From: Syntrophomonadaceae bacterium
GTDB taxonomy: Bacteria; Bacillota; Dethiobacteria; DTU022; UBA8154
Assembly (NCBI GenBank): GCA_003561325.1
Contig: PWWY01000145.1
Coordinates: 1-14,147, forward strand
Length of the DNA: 14,147 nucleotides
Direction: 5' to 3'
Part shown: positions 6,250 through 13,259 of the stretch, one piece after another
Position numbering within the stretch: the first letter of the stretch is position 1
How the letters are laid out: every line of letters starts with the position of its first letter
Program-made: the position numbers and the translations under genes
Notes under the pieces: model-generated
The model's input: only the letters and a program-made list of their open reading frames with translations
What the model was told of the DNA's origin: nothing
The model's database searches: none

Positions 6250-6282
6250 TTAATAACCAGCTTCCAGCCTGGGCTGGATCAA
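6250..6282 (-). CDS. Short upstream ORF (10 codons) abutting rplQ, speculative
   Basis: A TTG at 6282, eleven bases after GAAAGGGGGTG, opens a 10-codon frame (MIQPRLEAGY) ending in TAA at 6252-6250, two bases before the rplQ ATG. A GTG at 6294 in the same frame would give 14 codons but overlaps the ribosome-binding site. The frame contains a CCAGC/GCTGG hairpin (6264-6277). Its position suggests translational coupling to rplQ; coding is unproven. Confidence 0.3.
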   Translation of the reverse strand: MIQPRLEAGY

Positions 6283-6321
6283 CCGGCTTTGCACCCCCTT
6301 TCGTTCTAAGTTTTCACAGGC

Positions 6322-7266
6322 CTATTCGTTTTCACTGCGAAGGTTTAAGCCCATTTCTCCCAGTTTGTTTTGAACCTCTTCCAACGATTTTTTTCCCAGG
6401 TTACGAACCTTCATCATTTCTTCTTCCGACTTGCGGGTCAGTTCATCAACCGTGTTTATCCCGGCACGCTTCAGGCAGTTATAGGAACGCACGGAGAGAT
6501 CCAGCTCTTCTATGGTCATCTCCAGAACTTTTCCTTTGTCCTCGTCTTCTGTATCTTCAGGCATGTCCACATCCGGTTCTTTATCGGTCAAGTTGATAAA
6601 AAGACTTAAATGCTTGCTTAAGATCTTTGCTCCCAGGCTGATCGCCTCATCTGGACGGATGCTGCCGTCGGCCCAAATTTCCAGGGTTAACTTATCAAAA
6701 TCCGTCACCTGTCCCACGCGGGTGTCTTCAATCGTAAAGTTCACTTTTTTGATGGGCGTAAAAATAGAATCTACGGGAATGACGCCAATGGGCTGGTTAG
6801 GCATCTTATTGCGTTCAGCAGGGACGTATCCCCTGCCCACGCTGGCAGTTATCTCCATGTAGAGGCGACCACCCTCTTCCAGCGTGGCAATGAGCAGGTC
6901 CGGGTTTAGAATTTCCACATCTGCCGGCGCCTTGATATCCCGGGCCCTGATCTCCCCTTCTCCTTCAGCGTCAGCTACGAGCAGCTGCGGTTCATCGGAG
7001 TGGATCTTCAATCTCAATGCTTTCAAGTTTAAGATAATTTCCGGGGTGTCTTCGACCACGTTCGGAATGGTTGAAAACTCGTGTAAAACGCCGTCGATTT
7101 TCACACTGACAACAGCGGCCCCCGGAAGGGATGATAACAAAATCCGGCGCAATGAATTGCCCAGCGTGATGCCGTAGCCCCTTTCCAAGGGCTCAACAAC
7201 AAAACGCCCGTAACTTCTATCGCCTGACTCTACCCATTCAATCTTCGGTTTTTCAATCTCAATCAC
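6322..7266 (-). CDS. rpoA: DNA-directed RNA polymerase subunit alpha
   Basis: Alpha dimerises to nucleate RNA polymerase assembly; its C-terminal domain touches UP elements and activators. The 314-residue protein starts MIEIEKPKIEW. The N-terminal domain spans about 1-228 with the dimer-interface motif NSLRRILLSS (37-46), followed by an acidic Asp/Glu-rich linker. The C-terminal helix-hairpin-helix domain covers about 247-310 with DNA-contacting Arg260 (E. coli Arg265 equivalent) and KVRNLGKKSLEEV. The open frame begins six codons earlier at a GTG at 7284, but that precedes the AGGAGGG site. The GTG at 7266 is correctly spaced from that site and gives the canonical N-terminus. It lies between rpsD and rplQ as in the alpha operon. 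Confidence 0.98.
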   Translation of the reverse strand: MIEIEKPKIEWVESGDRSYGRFVVEPLERGYGITLGNSLRRILLSSLPGAAVVSVKIDGVLHEFSTIPNVVEDTPEIILNLKALRLKIHSDEPQLLVADAEGEGEIRARDIKAPADVEILNPDLLIATLEEGGRLYMEITASVGRGYVPAERNKMPNQPIGVIPVDSIFTPIKKVNFTIEDTRVGQVTDFDKLTLEIWADGSIRPDEAISLGAKILSKHLSLFINLTDKEPDVDMPEDTEDEDKGKVLEMTIEELDLSVRSYNCLKRAGINTVDELTRKSEEEMMKVRNLGKKSLEEVQNKLGEMGLNLRSENE

Positions 7267-7299
7267 TATGTTCCCTCCTAACACATGTCAGAGGTTGGG

Positions 7300-7926
7300 T
7301 TACCGTGAATAAAACTCGACAATAAGATGCTCCGTGATGGGGACATCCAGTTCTTCCCGGGTCGGGAAACGTGTTACTTTGCCGCTCATATTTTCACGAT
7401 CTACCTCAAGCCATTCTACAGTTCCCTGGGCAGAGCCCCAGTCGGCGATTTCTCTAAACAAATTGCGACTCCTGCGGTTTTCCCGCACGGAAACAATGTC
7501 TCCCGGGCGGGTCTGGTATGAGGGGATATCCACCTTTCGCCCGTTCACTTCAAAATGCCCGTGACGAATCAACTGCCTTGCCTCTGCCCTGGAGCGGGCA
7601 AATCCCATGCGATAAACCATGTTATCCAGGCGGCTTTCCAGGATCTGCAGCAGGATTTCTCCTGTTACCCCTTTGCGGCGGTCTGCTTCCTTGAAATAAC
7701 GCCGGAACTGGTTTTCCAAAACTCCGTAGATCCGACGAGCCCTTTGTTTTTCCCTTAACTGCATGCCATATTCCGAAATCTTCTGCCTGCTCTGCCCGTG
7801 CTCGCCCGGGATATAACCTTTACGCATAAAAGCACATTTTTCGCTGAAACAGCGGTCTCCTTTAAGGTAAAGCTTAACAGCTTCCCGGCGACACAGCCGA
7901 CAGACAGCATCCTTGTATCTGGCCAT
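7300..7926 (-). CDS. rpsD: 30S ribosomal protein S4
   Basis: S4 is a primary 16S rRNA-binding protein that starts assembly of the 30S body and, in many bacteria, represses its own operon. The 208-residue product begins MARYKDAVCRLCRRE. Cys9, Cys12, Cys26 and Cys31 form the zinc-binding (C+) type N-terminal finger. The S4 RNA-binding domain occupies about 98-160 (ESRLDNMVYRMGFARSRAEA through PGDIVSV). The frame is open for five more codons to a GTG at 7941, but that overlaps the AGGAGGTG site, so the ATG at 7926 is chosen. Its place between rpsK and rpoA is the alpha-operon order; in Bacillus subtilis rpsD is elsewhere. Confidence 0.98.
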   Translation of the reverse strand: MARYKDAVCRLCRREAVKLYLKGDRCFSEKCAFMRKGYIPGEHGQSRQKISEYGMQLREKQRARRIYGVLENQFRRYFKEADRRKGVTGEILLQILESRLDNMVYRMGFARSRAEARQLIRHGHFEVNGRKVDIPSYQTRPGDIVSVRENRRSRNLFREIADWGSAQGTVEWLEVDRENMSGKVTRFPTREELDVPITEHLIVEFYSR

Positions 7927-7959
7927 ACGTGGGTAATACACCTCCTGTAATGTTAACTT

Positions 7960-8355
7960 TTACACCCGGCGCCGCTTGGGCGGACGGCAACCATTATGGG
8001 GGATCGGGGTAACATCCTTGATCATGTTTACTTCCAATCCTGCTGCTTGAAGCGAGCGAATGGCAGCTTCCCGACCGGCTCCGGGCCCTTTCACAACCAC
8101 CTCAACCTGCCTCATACCGTGGTCCATGGCTGTACGCGCTGCTTGTTCCGCCGCCAATTGGGCGGCAAAAGGCGTGGATTTACGGGATCCTTTGAAGCCG
8201 ACCATGCCAGCACTGGACCAGGCGATATTATTTCCCTTCAGATCTGTAATGGTGATCATTGTATTATTAAAGCTGGACTTGATGTTCGCTATCCCTTGCT
8301 CGACATTTTTTCGCTCCCGGCGTTTTGTTCGGGCCTGGGTTTTTCTTTTGGCCAA
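7960..8355 (-). CDS. rpsK: 30S ribosomal protein S11
   Basis: S11 lies on the platform of the small subunit next to the Shine-Dalgarno helix region of 16S rRNA. The 131-residue protein has a lysine/arginine-rich N-terminus, then NIKSSFNNTMITITDLKGN, the very conserved GFKGSRKSTPFAAQLAAE at about 53-70, VVKGPGAGREAAIRSLQAAG, and the terminal PIPHNGCRPPKRRRV. The start is TTG at 8355, supported by GAAGGAGGG upstream. A 93-base gap with a stable hairpin separates it from rpsM, more than is usual between these two genes. Confidence 0.98.
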   Translation of the reverse strand: MAKRKTQARTKRRERKNVEQGIANIKSSFNNTMITITDLKGNNIAWSSAGMVGFKGSRKSTPFAAQLAAEQAARTAMDHGMRQVEVVVKGPGAGREAAIRSLQAAGLEVNMIKDVTPIPHNGCRPPKRRRV

Positions 8356-8403
8356 GTTTTCTCTCCCTCCTTCTATCAGATTTTTTGGTTAACCATATGT
8401 GTT

Positions 8404-8449
8404 ATGCCTGGCGGGATACTCCAAGGTCCCGCTAAAGCCAGTCATGCAT
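8404..8449 (-). other. Stable hairpin in the rpsM-rpsK intergenic gap
   Basis: Three collinear stem segments can pair: ATGC (8404-8407) with GCAT (8446-8449), CTG (8408-8410) with CAG (8439-8441), and GCGGGA (8411-8416) with TCCCGC (8427-8432), with bulges on one side. No T-run follows, so it is unlikely to be an intrinsic terminator. It begins at the rpsM stop codon and could act as an RNA-processing or stability element, or as a protein-binding site. Confidence 0.4.
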
Positions 8450-8820
8450 TACTTTTTCCGGCGCACACCAACGGTTTTCTTGCCTCCCTTGCGGGTCCGC
8501 GCGTTGTTTTTCGTCGACTGTCCACGAACGGGTAAACCGCGACGATGACGAATTCCCCGGTAAGAACCGATCTCCATCAGGCGCTTGACATTCATGGCAA
8601 CATCTCGCCTCAGGTCGCCTTCCACGGTATAGTTTTTGTCAATAAATTCCCGCAACCGGCCGATCTCGTCTTCCGTTAAGTCTCGGATCCGGGTGCTGGG
8701 GTTGACCTGGGTCCACTCCAGCGCTTTTTGTGCGCTGGAACGCCCTATGCCAAAAATATAAGTCAGGGCCACTTCTACACGCTTATCTCTGGGCAAGTCA
8801 GTACCGGCTATCCTGGCCAT
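8449..8820 (-). CDS. rpsM: 30S ribosomal protein S13
   Basis: S13 in the 30S head forms inter-subunit bridges and contacts the P-site tRNA. The 123-residue length is standard. It starts MARIAGTDLPRDKRVEVALTY, has the helix-two-turn-helix block IFGIGRSSAQKAL, then SYRGIRHRRGLPVRGQSTKN and the basic tail NARTRKGGKKTVGVRRKK. The ATG at 8820 is preceded by AAGGAGGTGG at good spacing. It opens the rpsM-rpsK-rpsD-rpoA-rplQ order; the 80-base gap before it shows no convincing promoter. Confidence 0.98.
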   Translation of the reverse strand: MARIAGTDLPRDKRVEVALTYIFGIGRSSAQKALEWTQVNPSTRIRDLTEDEIGRLREFIDKNYTVEGDLRRDVAMNVKRLMEIGSYRGIRHRRGLPVRGQSTKNNARTRKGGKKTVGVRRKK

Positions 8821-8900
8821 ACAAATCCACCTCCTTCGGTTAATAAAGGTTTAAACAATGATGTTTTCTAAAGATAACGAACAAGCCTGTGGCTATCTCC

Positions 8901-9014
8901 TTAGCCCTGCCGCTGTTTGTGCTTCGGGTTTTCACAGATAACCATGACTTTTCCACCTCGACGTATGACTTTACATTTTTCACAGACGGGTTTTACCGAC
9001 GGGCGCACTTTCAT
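8901..9014 (-). CDS. rpmJ: 50S ribosomal protein L36 (zinc-binding form)
   Basis: L36 is the smallest bacterial ribosomal protein and stabilises 23S rRNA folding around helices 89-97. The 37 residues start MKVRPSVKPVCEKCKVIRRG and end HKQRQG. Cys11, Cys14, Cys27 and His32 form the Cys3-His zinc site of the C+ form. The ATG at 9014 has AAGGGGG about ten bases upstream. It lies 22 bases after infA, the normal infA-rpmJ-rpsM arrangement. Confidence 0.97.
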   Translation of the reverse strand: MKVRPSVKPVCEKCKVIRRGGKVMVICENPKHKQRQG

Positions 9015-9036
9015 CTAGCTTCAGCCCCCTTGAGGT

Positions 9037-9258
9037 TTATTTATAGCGATACGTAATTCGTCCCCTGGTTAGATCGTAGGGCGACAGTTCGACCAAAACG
9101 CGGTCGCCGGGAAGAATACGTATAAAATTCATGCGAATTTTACCGGAAACGTGGGCTAATATTTTGACCCCGTTTTTCAGTTCAACCCGGAACATAGCAT
9201 TGGGTAGCGGCTCAACAACCGTGCCTTCTACCTCGATAACATCTTTCTTTTTGGACAT
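9037..9258 (-). CDS. infA: Translation initiation factor IF-1
   Basis: IF-1 binds the A site of the 30S subunit during initiation. The 73-residue protein is a single S1/OB-fold domain: MSKKKDVIEVEGTVVEPLPN, then MFRVELKNG, the RNA-binding stretch HVSGKIRMNFIRILPGD at about 36-52 and the terminal SPYDLTRGRITYRYK. The ATG at 9258 follows GGAGGG. It is placed between the KOW-protein gene and rpmJ, typical for Clostridia. Confidence 0.98.
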   Translation of the reverse strand: MSKKKDVIEVEGTVVEPLPNAMFRVELKNGVKILAHVSGKIRMNFIRILPGDRVLVELSPYDLTRGRITYRYK

Positions 9259-9318
9259 ATCCTGACATCCCTCCTTTCTAACCGTCTTGGGATGATGGAA
9301 AACGGGGGTCTCCAGGTC

Positions 9319-9606
9319 TTAACTACCGTCCTCCTTGTTTCTCTGTCCATTTCCAGCAGTGAGCAGCAAATTCAGTGCGTTTCTAACCGTTGTATCTCGC
9401 AGCGTTTTATTCTGAACCTCTGCCTGGATCTCCGGCGCTACACAGCGATAAGGTTGCAGGTGCTTCAAATTTTTTCTTTTGGGTCGCTCTACCGACCGAA
9501 CCTGTCCATCGGACAGCAGAACATAGCGGCCTTCAAAGCCAATTACGAGGTAATGCTTTCCTTTATCCCGCCCCGCCAGAGATTTGATCAGCTGCCCTAT
9601 TTCCAC
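9319..9606 (-). CDS. KOW-domain RNA-binding protein (L14E/RPL14-like)
   Basis: This small protein (95 residues) has an N-terminal KOW-type fold, visible as GQLIKSLAGRDKGKHYLVIG followed by a YVLLSDGQVRSV beta segment. A basic stretch PKRKNLKHLQPY leads into a hydrophilic tail. Proteins of this kind (COG2163-like) are regularly encoded between map and infA in Clostridia and are presumed to bind RNA, probably ribosome-linked. The role is not established. The start is GTG at 9606, with GGAGGG six bases upstream. It follows map by 11 bases and precedes infA by 60 bases, so it is co-transcribed with both. The C-terminal half has no recognisable motif. Confidence 0.85.
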   Translation of the reverse strand: MEIGQLIKSLAGRDKGKHYLVIGFEGRYVLLSDGQVRSVERPKRKNLKHLQPYRCVAPEIQAEVQNKTLRDTTVRNALNLLLTAGNGQRNKEDGS

Positions 9607-9617
9607 CTTGCTCCCTC

Positions 9618-10364
9618 CTACAAAACAGTCAGGATTTCCGGGCCGTCTTCCAGGATGGCTACCGTGTGCTCGAAATGAACCGACAGCTTCCGATCCTTGG
9701 TTACTACTGTCCAGCTGTCTTGAAGGGTCTCCACTTCCCAGGTCCCGGCATTCACCATGGGTTCGATCGCCAGAACCATTCCATTCTCCAGCTTCGGCCC
9801 TTTGCCGGGCGCTCCAAAATTGGGAACCTGCGGTTCTTCATGCATCTGGCTGCCGATTCCGTGACCCACGTAGTTGCGTACCACGGAATAACCGGCAGAC
9901 TCCGCAGTCACTTGTATGGCATGCGAGATATCATAAAGTCGATTTCCTACGCAGGCCTGATCGATTCCCTTATATAAAGCGCTTTGGCTTACTTCGATCA
10001 AACGCTGGGCCAGCTGCGATATTTCTCCCACGGGAAACGTAACCGTAGCATCTCCAAAATAACCCTTGTAGCAAACTCCCACATCTATACTAATAATATC
10101 TCCCGGTTTTAGGCGCCTCAAGCTGGGTATGCCGTGTACGACTTCTTCGTTAATCGAAGTGCAAATGCTGGCTGGAAAGCCATGATAGCCTAGAAAAGCA
10201 GGACTACCACCGGACCTCTTTATACAGCGTCTCGCCAGGGCATCCAGTTCCAACGTCGTAATCCCCGGCCGTATAACCTCACCCAACTCTGCCAGTGTTG
10301 CGGAAACAATTTTTCCAGCCTGCCGCATCAGTTCAATTTCTTTCAACGATTTGAGTATGATCAA
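9618..10364 (-). CDS. map: Methionine aminopeptidase type I
   Basis: Map removes the initiator methionine from nascent cytoplasmic proteins. The 248 residues fit a type Ia enzyme without N-terminal extension. The five metal ligands of the pita-bread fold are present: Asp94 in SIDVG, Asp105 in FGDATVTF, His168 in YVGHGIG, Glu201 in AIEPM and Glu232 in FEHTV. The substrate-site histidines His78 (VVHGIP) and His175 (MHEEP) are also present. The start is TTG at 10364, nine bases after AAGGAG, and aligns with the usual MIIxKxxxE N-terminus. It lies only 13 bases after secY; the adk gene that normally separates secY and map in Firmicutes is absent. Confidence 0.97.
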   Translation of the reverse strand: MIILKSLKEIELMRQAGKIVSATLAELGEVIRPGITTLELDALARRCIKRSGGSPAFLGYHGFPASICTSINEEVVHGIPSLRRLKPGDIISIDVGVCYKGYFGDATVTFPVGEISQLAQRLIEVSQSALYKGIDQACVGNRLYDISHAIQVTAESAGYSVVRNYVGHGIGSQMHEEPQVPNFGAPGKGPKLENGMVLAIEPMVNAGTWEVETLQDSWTVVTKDRKLSVHFEHTVAILEDGPEILTVL

Positions 10365-10377
10365 GGTGAAAGGCTCC

Positions 10378-11634
10378 TTATTTCATAAAACCCTCATAGT
10401 TCCGCATCATCATCTGGCTTTCAACTTGCCGCATGGTTTCTAAAGCCACACCGACGACAATGATCAGGGCCGTTCCTCCAAATAGCAATTCAACCCGGGA
10501 TATATCCTGTAAAAGCATGGGCAGAACAGCGATAAAAGCCAGCGCAAAGGCGCCAACAAAAGTCAACCTGTTTGATACGCGGCCAATATACTCAGCAGTC
10601 GGTTTTCCCGGTCTTAAGCCAGGAATAAACCCGCCGTATTTTTTGATATCGCCGGCAATTTTCATGGGATCAAACTGGATCGCCGTGTAAAAAAAGGTAA
10701 ACAAGACAATAAATGTTGCGTAAAGTGTCGTGTTTAATAACGTTCCCCACTCCATGGCTGAAGCAATTCTTTGGGCAAAGGGATGGTTAATAAAGGCTGC
10801 GATGGTAGCCGGAAACATGAGGATGGCCGACGCAAAAATGACAGGGATAACCCCGGCCTGGTTCACTTTTAAGGGGATATGAGTGCTTTGACCACCATAA
10901 ACCCTTCGACCGACTACACGCTTCGCATACTGCACGGGTATGCGCCGTCGGCCAACATCCAGGGCAACGATACCGACGATCAATCCCAGCAGCACCAACA
11001 TAATGGGGATGATCATGTAGATACGAACTTCGCCGATGAGAACCAGTTCAGCAGTGCGACCAATCGCGCCCGGCATACCAGCAATAATCCCGCCAAAGAT
11101 GAGCAGAGATATCCCGTTACCGATACCCTTTTCCGTAATTAATTCTCCCAGCCACATCAAAAAGGCTGTTCCAGCTGTCAGGGTGATGATAATCACCAGG
11201 TAGGCAGACGTGCTGTGATCCATGATCGCCGGTTGGATGATGCTGAACGTCATTCCCGTCGCTTGCAGGAATGCCAATCCAACCGTGCCGTAGCGTGTTA
11301 CCTGGATCATTTTCTTGCGGCCTTCAACACCTTCTTCGCTCCATTCTTTGAACTTGGGAACAACGACTGTCAACAACTGCATGATGATCGTGGCATTAAT
11401 ATACGGCATGATTCCCATGGCAAATACCGTGAAATTGCTCAAAGCTCCCCCGGCCAGGATGTCGGCAAAACCAAACAGGGTTCCTTCCTCGAAAAGCTGT
11501 GTTAACAAAGAGGGATCTATACCGGGCACCGGGATGTGAGCCCCGATGCGGAAGATGACCAGCATCGCCAGGGTAAATAAGAGTCTCTGGCGCAGCTCTG
11601 TTATTTTCCAGGCATTGCGAACGGTTTCAAGCAT
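10378..11634 (-). CDS. secY: Preprotein translocase channel subunit SecY
   Basis: SecY forms the membrane pore through which secreted and membrane proteins pass, with SecE/SecG and SecA or the ribosome. The 418-residue protein has the expected ten hydrophobic segments and the N-terminal RQRLLFTLAMLVIFRIG. The cytoplasmic loop RRRIPVQYAKRVVGRR lies near 229-244. The SecA/ribosome-contacting loop GGFIPGLRPGKPTAEYI has the key Arg341. The tail ends MMMRNYEGFMK. The ATG at 11634 is two bases after the rplO stop, with AGGTGA inside the end of rplO, so translation is coupled. This is the standard spc-operon position after rplO. Confidence 0.98.
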   Translation of the reverse strand: MLETVRNAWKITELRQRLLFTLAMLVIFRIGAHIPVPGIDPSLLTQLFEEGTLFGFADILAGGALSNFTVFAMGIMPYINATIIMQLLTVVVPKFKEWSEEGVEGRKKMIQVTRYGTVGLAFLQATGMTFSIIQPAIMDHSTSAYLVIIITLTAGTAFLMWLGELITEKGIGNGISLLIFGGIIAGMPGAIGRTAELVLIGEVRIYMIIPIMLVLLGLIVGIVALDVGRRRIPVQYAKRVVGRRVYGGQSTHIPLKVNQAGVIPVIFASAILMFPATIAAFINHPFAQRIASAMEWGTLLNTTLYATFIVLFTFFYTAIQFDPMKIAGDIKKYGGFIPGLRPGKPTAEYIGRVSNRLTFVGAFALAFIAVLPMLLQDISRVELLFGGTALIIVVGVALETMRQVESQMMMRNYEGFMK

Positions 11635-11636
11635 GG

Positions 11637-12077
11637 TTAAATCACCTCAGTCCGTCCACCGGCCGCTTCAATTTTCTCTTTGGCCTGGGCGCTAAAACTC
11701 TGCGCTTGGACGGTTAGTTCCTTCTTCATTTCGCCTTTTCCAAGTATTTTAATGCCTTTTTTAAAAGATTTCACGATGCCCTGTTCTTTTAACAGATCGG
11801 GAGTAACAAGAGTTCCCGGTTCAAAGCGATTTAACGTTTCGATATTGACAATCGTCCATTCCGTGCGGAACTTATTCGTGAATCCGCGTTTGGGAAGACG
11901 CTGAAACAAGGGCATCTGCCCTCCTTCAAAGCCGCGGCGAACGCTTCCTCCAGAACGGGCTTTTTGGCCTTTATGTCCGCGACCCGCTGTTTTACCCTGG
12001 CCTGATGCGATACCGCGTCCGACCCGCTTGGAAACTGTTCTCGAGCCTGGAGACGCTTTTAATTCGTGTAAACGCAT
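11637..12077 (-). CDS. rplO: 50S ribosomal protein L15
   Basis: L15 is a late-assembling large-subunit protein whose extended N-terminus runs into 23S rRNA. The 146-residue length is typical. It begins MRLHELKASPGSRTVSKRVG, followed by the glycine-rich extended stretch SGQGKTAGRGHKGQKARSGG and RRGFEGGQMPLFQRLPKRGF at about 47-66. The globular C-terminal half ends with KIEAAGGRTEVI. The ATG at 12077 follows AGAGGAGGTG. It is preceded by rpmD (47-base gap) and followed by secY after two bases. Confidence 0.98.
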   Translation of the reverse strand: MRLHELKASPGSRTVSKRVGRGIASGQGKTAGRGHKGQKARSGGSVRRGFEGGQMPLFQRLPKRGFTNKFRTEWTIVNIETLNRFEPGTLVTPDLLKEQGIVKSFKKGIKILGKGEMKKELTVQAQSFSAQAKEKIEAAGGRTEVI

Positions 12078-12124
12078 CGTTTTACGACACCTCCTCTACG
12101 TATGATATCCGCGAAAGGGTTCCC

Positions 12125-12307
12125 TTACTCATCCTTTTCTAAGACAACCAGGTGCTGAACTCGATCGATCATCCCCCGAATTTGGGGTGTATCCTGGTGT
12201 TCTACCGTTTGGTTAATGCGCTTTAAACCCAGTGCTTTTATGGTTAGACGTTGTGATGGTTTACAGCCATGGGGACTTCTAACCAGCTTAATTCGAATTT
12301 TCTTCAA
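12125..12307 (-). CDS. rpmD: 50S ribosomal protein L30
   Basis: L30 is a small peripheral protein of the large subunit. The 60 residues match the short bacterial form: KKIRIKLVRSPHGCKPSQRL, then the conserved ALGLKRINQTVEHQDTPQIRG and the C-terminal MIDRVQHLVVLEK. The start is TTG at 12307 with GGGGAGGAG six bases upstream. An out-of-frame ATG overlaps it and stops at once. It lies 14 bases after rpsE, the normal spc-operon position before rplO. Confidence 0.97.
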   Translation of the reverse strand: MKKIRIKLVRSPHGCKPSQRLTIKALGLKRINQTVEHQDTPQIRGMIDRVQHLVVLEKDE

Positions 12308-12321
12308 CGCATACTCCTCCC

Positions 12322-12819
12322 CTATGCCTTAAGCTCTTCAACCTCTTTGCCGCGTATCTTGGCGACCTCTTCCCTCGTTTTGAGTGCTTTTAAGCCTTCA
12401 ATTGTTGCATTTACCATGTTCAAGGCGTTTGCAGAGCCCAGGTTTTTCGTTAAAATATCTTTTACGCCGGCCAACTCCAGGACTGCCCGGACCGGACCAC
12501 CGGCAATGACTCCGGTACCTTCAGAAGCCGGTTTTAATAAAACCCGTCCAGCACCAAAATGTCCCGTGATCGGATGGGTAATGGTTGTCCCTTCCATGGG
12601 AACAGCCACCATTTTTTTCTTGGCGTCTTCAATACCCTTGCGAATGGCTTCGGGCACTTCGCCGGCTTTACCCAGACCGGCTCCTACCGTCCCGCTTTCA
12701 TCTCCCACGACAACCAGCGCGCTGAAGCTAAAGCGGCGACCGCCTTTGACTACCTTGGCCACCCGATTGATTTTGACAACACGTTCTGTAAGTTCCCCTT
12801 TGGGTTCAACTTTTGGCAA
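12322..12819 (-). CDS. rpsE: 30S ribosomal protein S5
   Basis: S5 affects decoding accuracy and mRNA unwinding at the entry channel. The 165 residues show the N-terminal double-stranded-RNA-binding-like domain (ERVVKINRVAKVVKGGRRFS, about 12-31, then VVVGDESGTVGAGLGKAGEV). The C-terminal domain has ITGHFGAGRVLLKPASEGTG and GGPVRAVLELAGVKDILTK, ending EEVAKIRGKEVEEL. The start is TTG at 12819, preceded by AAGGAGGG at good spacing. It lies between rplR (27-base gap) and rpmD. Confidence 0.98.
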   Translation of the reverse strand: MPKVEPKGELTERVVKINRVAKVVKGGRRFSFSALVVVGDESGTVGAGLGKAGEVPEAIRKGIEDAKKKMVAVPMEGTTITHPITGHFGAGRVLLKPASEGTGVIAGGPVRAVLELAGVKDILTKNLGSANALNMVNATIEGLKALKTREEVAKIRGKEVEELKA

Positions 12820-12846
12820 GCTTTACCCTCCTTCCTTAATGATCGT

Positions 12847-13215
12847 TTAAAATTTAAGCCCTTTTTCTCTGGCTCCTTCGGCCAGGGCTTTTACTCTCCC
12901 GTGATAGAGATAGCCACCGCGATCGAACAAAACCTGTTCGATCCCTTTTTCTTTAGCGCGTTCTGCCAGGCGTTCCCCAACTACTTTAGCTGCTGCGGCA
13001 TTCCCGGAAGGTGATAATTGGTTGCGCAAACCCGGTTCCAGTGATGACGCAGAAACCAGGGTTATTCCTGCCTGGTCATCGATCAATTGGGCATAGATGT
13101 GTTTTAAGCTTCGGTAGACGTTGAGTCGGGGACGTTCAGCTGTCCCACTGACCTTTTGCCGCACCCGGCGATGTCGTTTTTTCCTGGCCAAAAGCTTCTC
13201 ATTTGTCCTTGCCAC
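12847..13215 (-). CDS. rplR: 50S ribosomal protein L18
   Basis: L18 helps bring 5S rRNA into the large subunit. The 122-residue length is standard. Visible are the basic N-terminus LLARKKRHRRVRQKVSGTAE, the RPRLNVYRSLKHIYAQLIDD block at about 28-47, and the C-terminal VLFDRGGYLYHGRVKALAEG and AREKGLKF. The start is GTG at 13215 with GGGGTGA about eight bases upstream. It is in normal spc order between rplF (44-base gap) and rpsE. Confidence 0.98.
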   Translation of the reverse strand: MARTNEKLLARKKRHRRVRQKVSGTAERPRLNVYRSLKHIYAQLIDDQAGITLVSASSLEPGLRNQLSPSGNAAAAKVVGERLAERAKEKGIEQVLFDRGGYLYHGRVKALAEGAREKGLKF

Positions 13216-13259
13216 CTTTTTTCACCCCTTCATGCGATACTGCCATCAGGCAAGATAGA

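Noticed and set aside
6248..6305. N-terminal extension of L17 through the open frame upstream of its ATG
   Set aside because: The frame is open to the preceding TGA but contains no ATG, GTG or TTG start, and MSYRKL is the normal L17 N-terminus.
7267..7284. Upstream GTG start for rpoA
   Set aside because: It precedes the AGGAGGG site; the downstream GTG gives the canonical MIEIEKPK start with proper spacing.
8821..8900. Promoter or S4-binding pseudoknot before rpsM, as in the E. coli alpha operon
   Set aside because: No well-spaced -35/-10 pair and no convincing stems beyond a 4-bp AGCC/GGCT hairpin.
12269..12850. 193-codon plus-strand frame over rpsE
   Set aside because: Low-complexity Ser/Thr/Pro-rich translation, typical of an antisense frame opposite a ribosomal gene.
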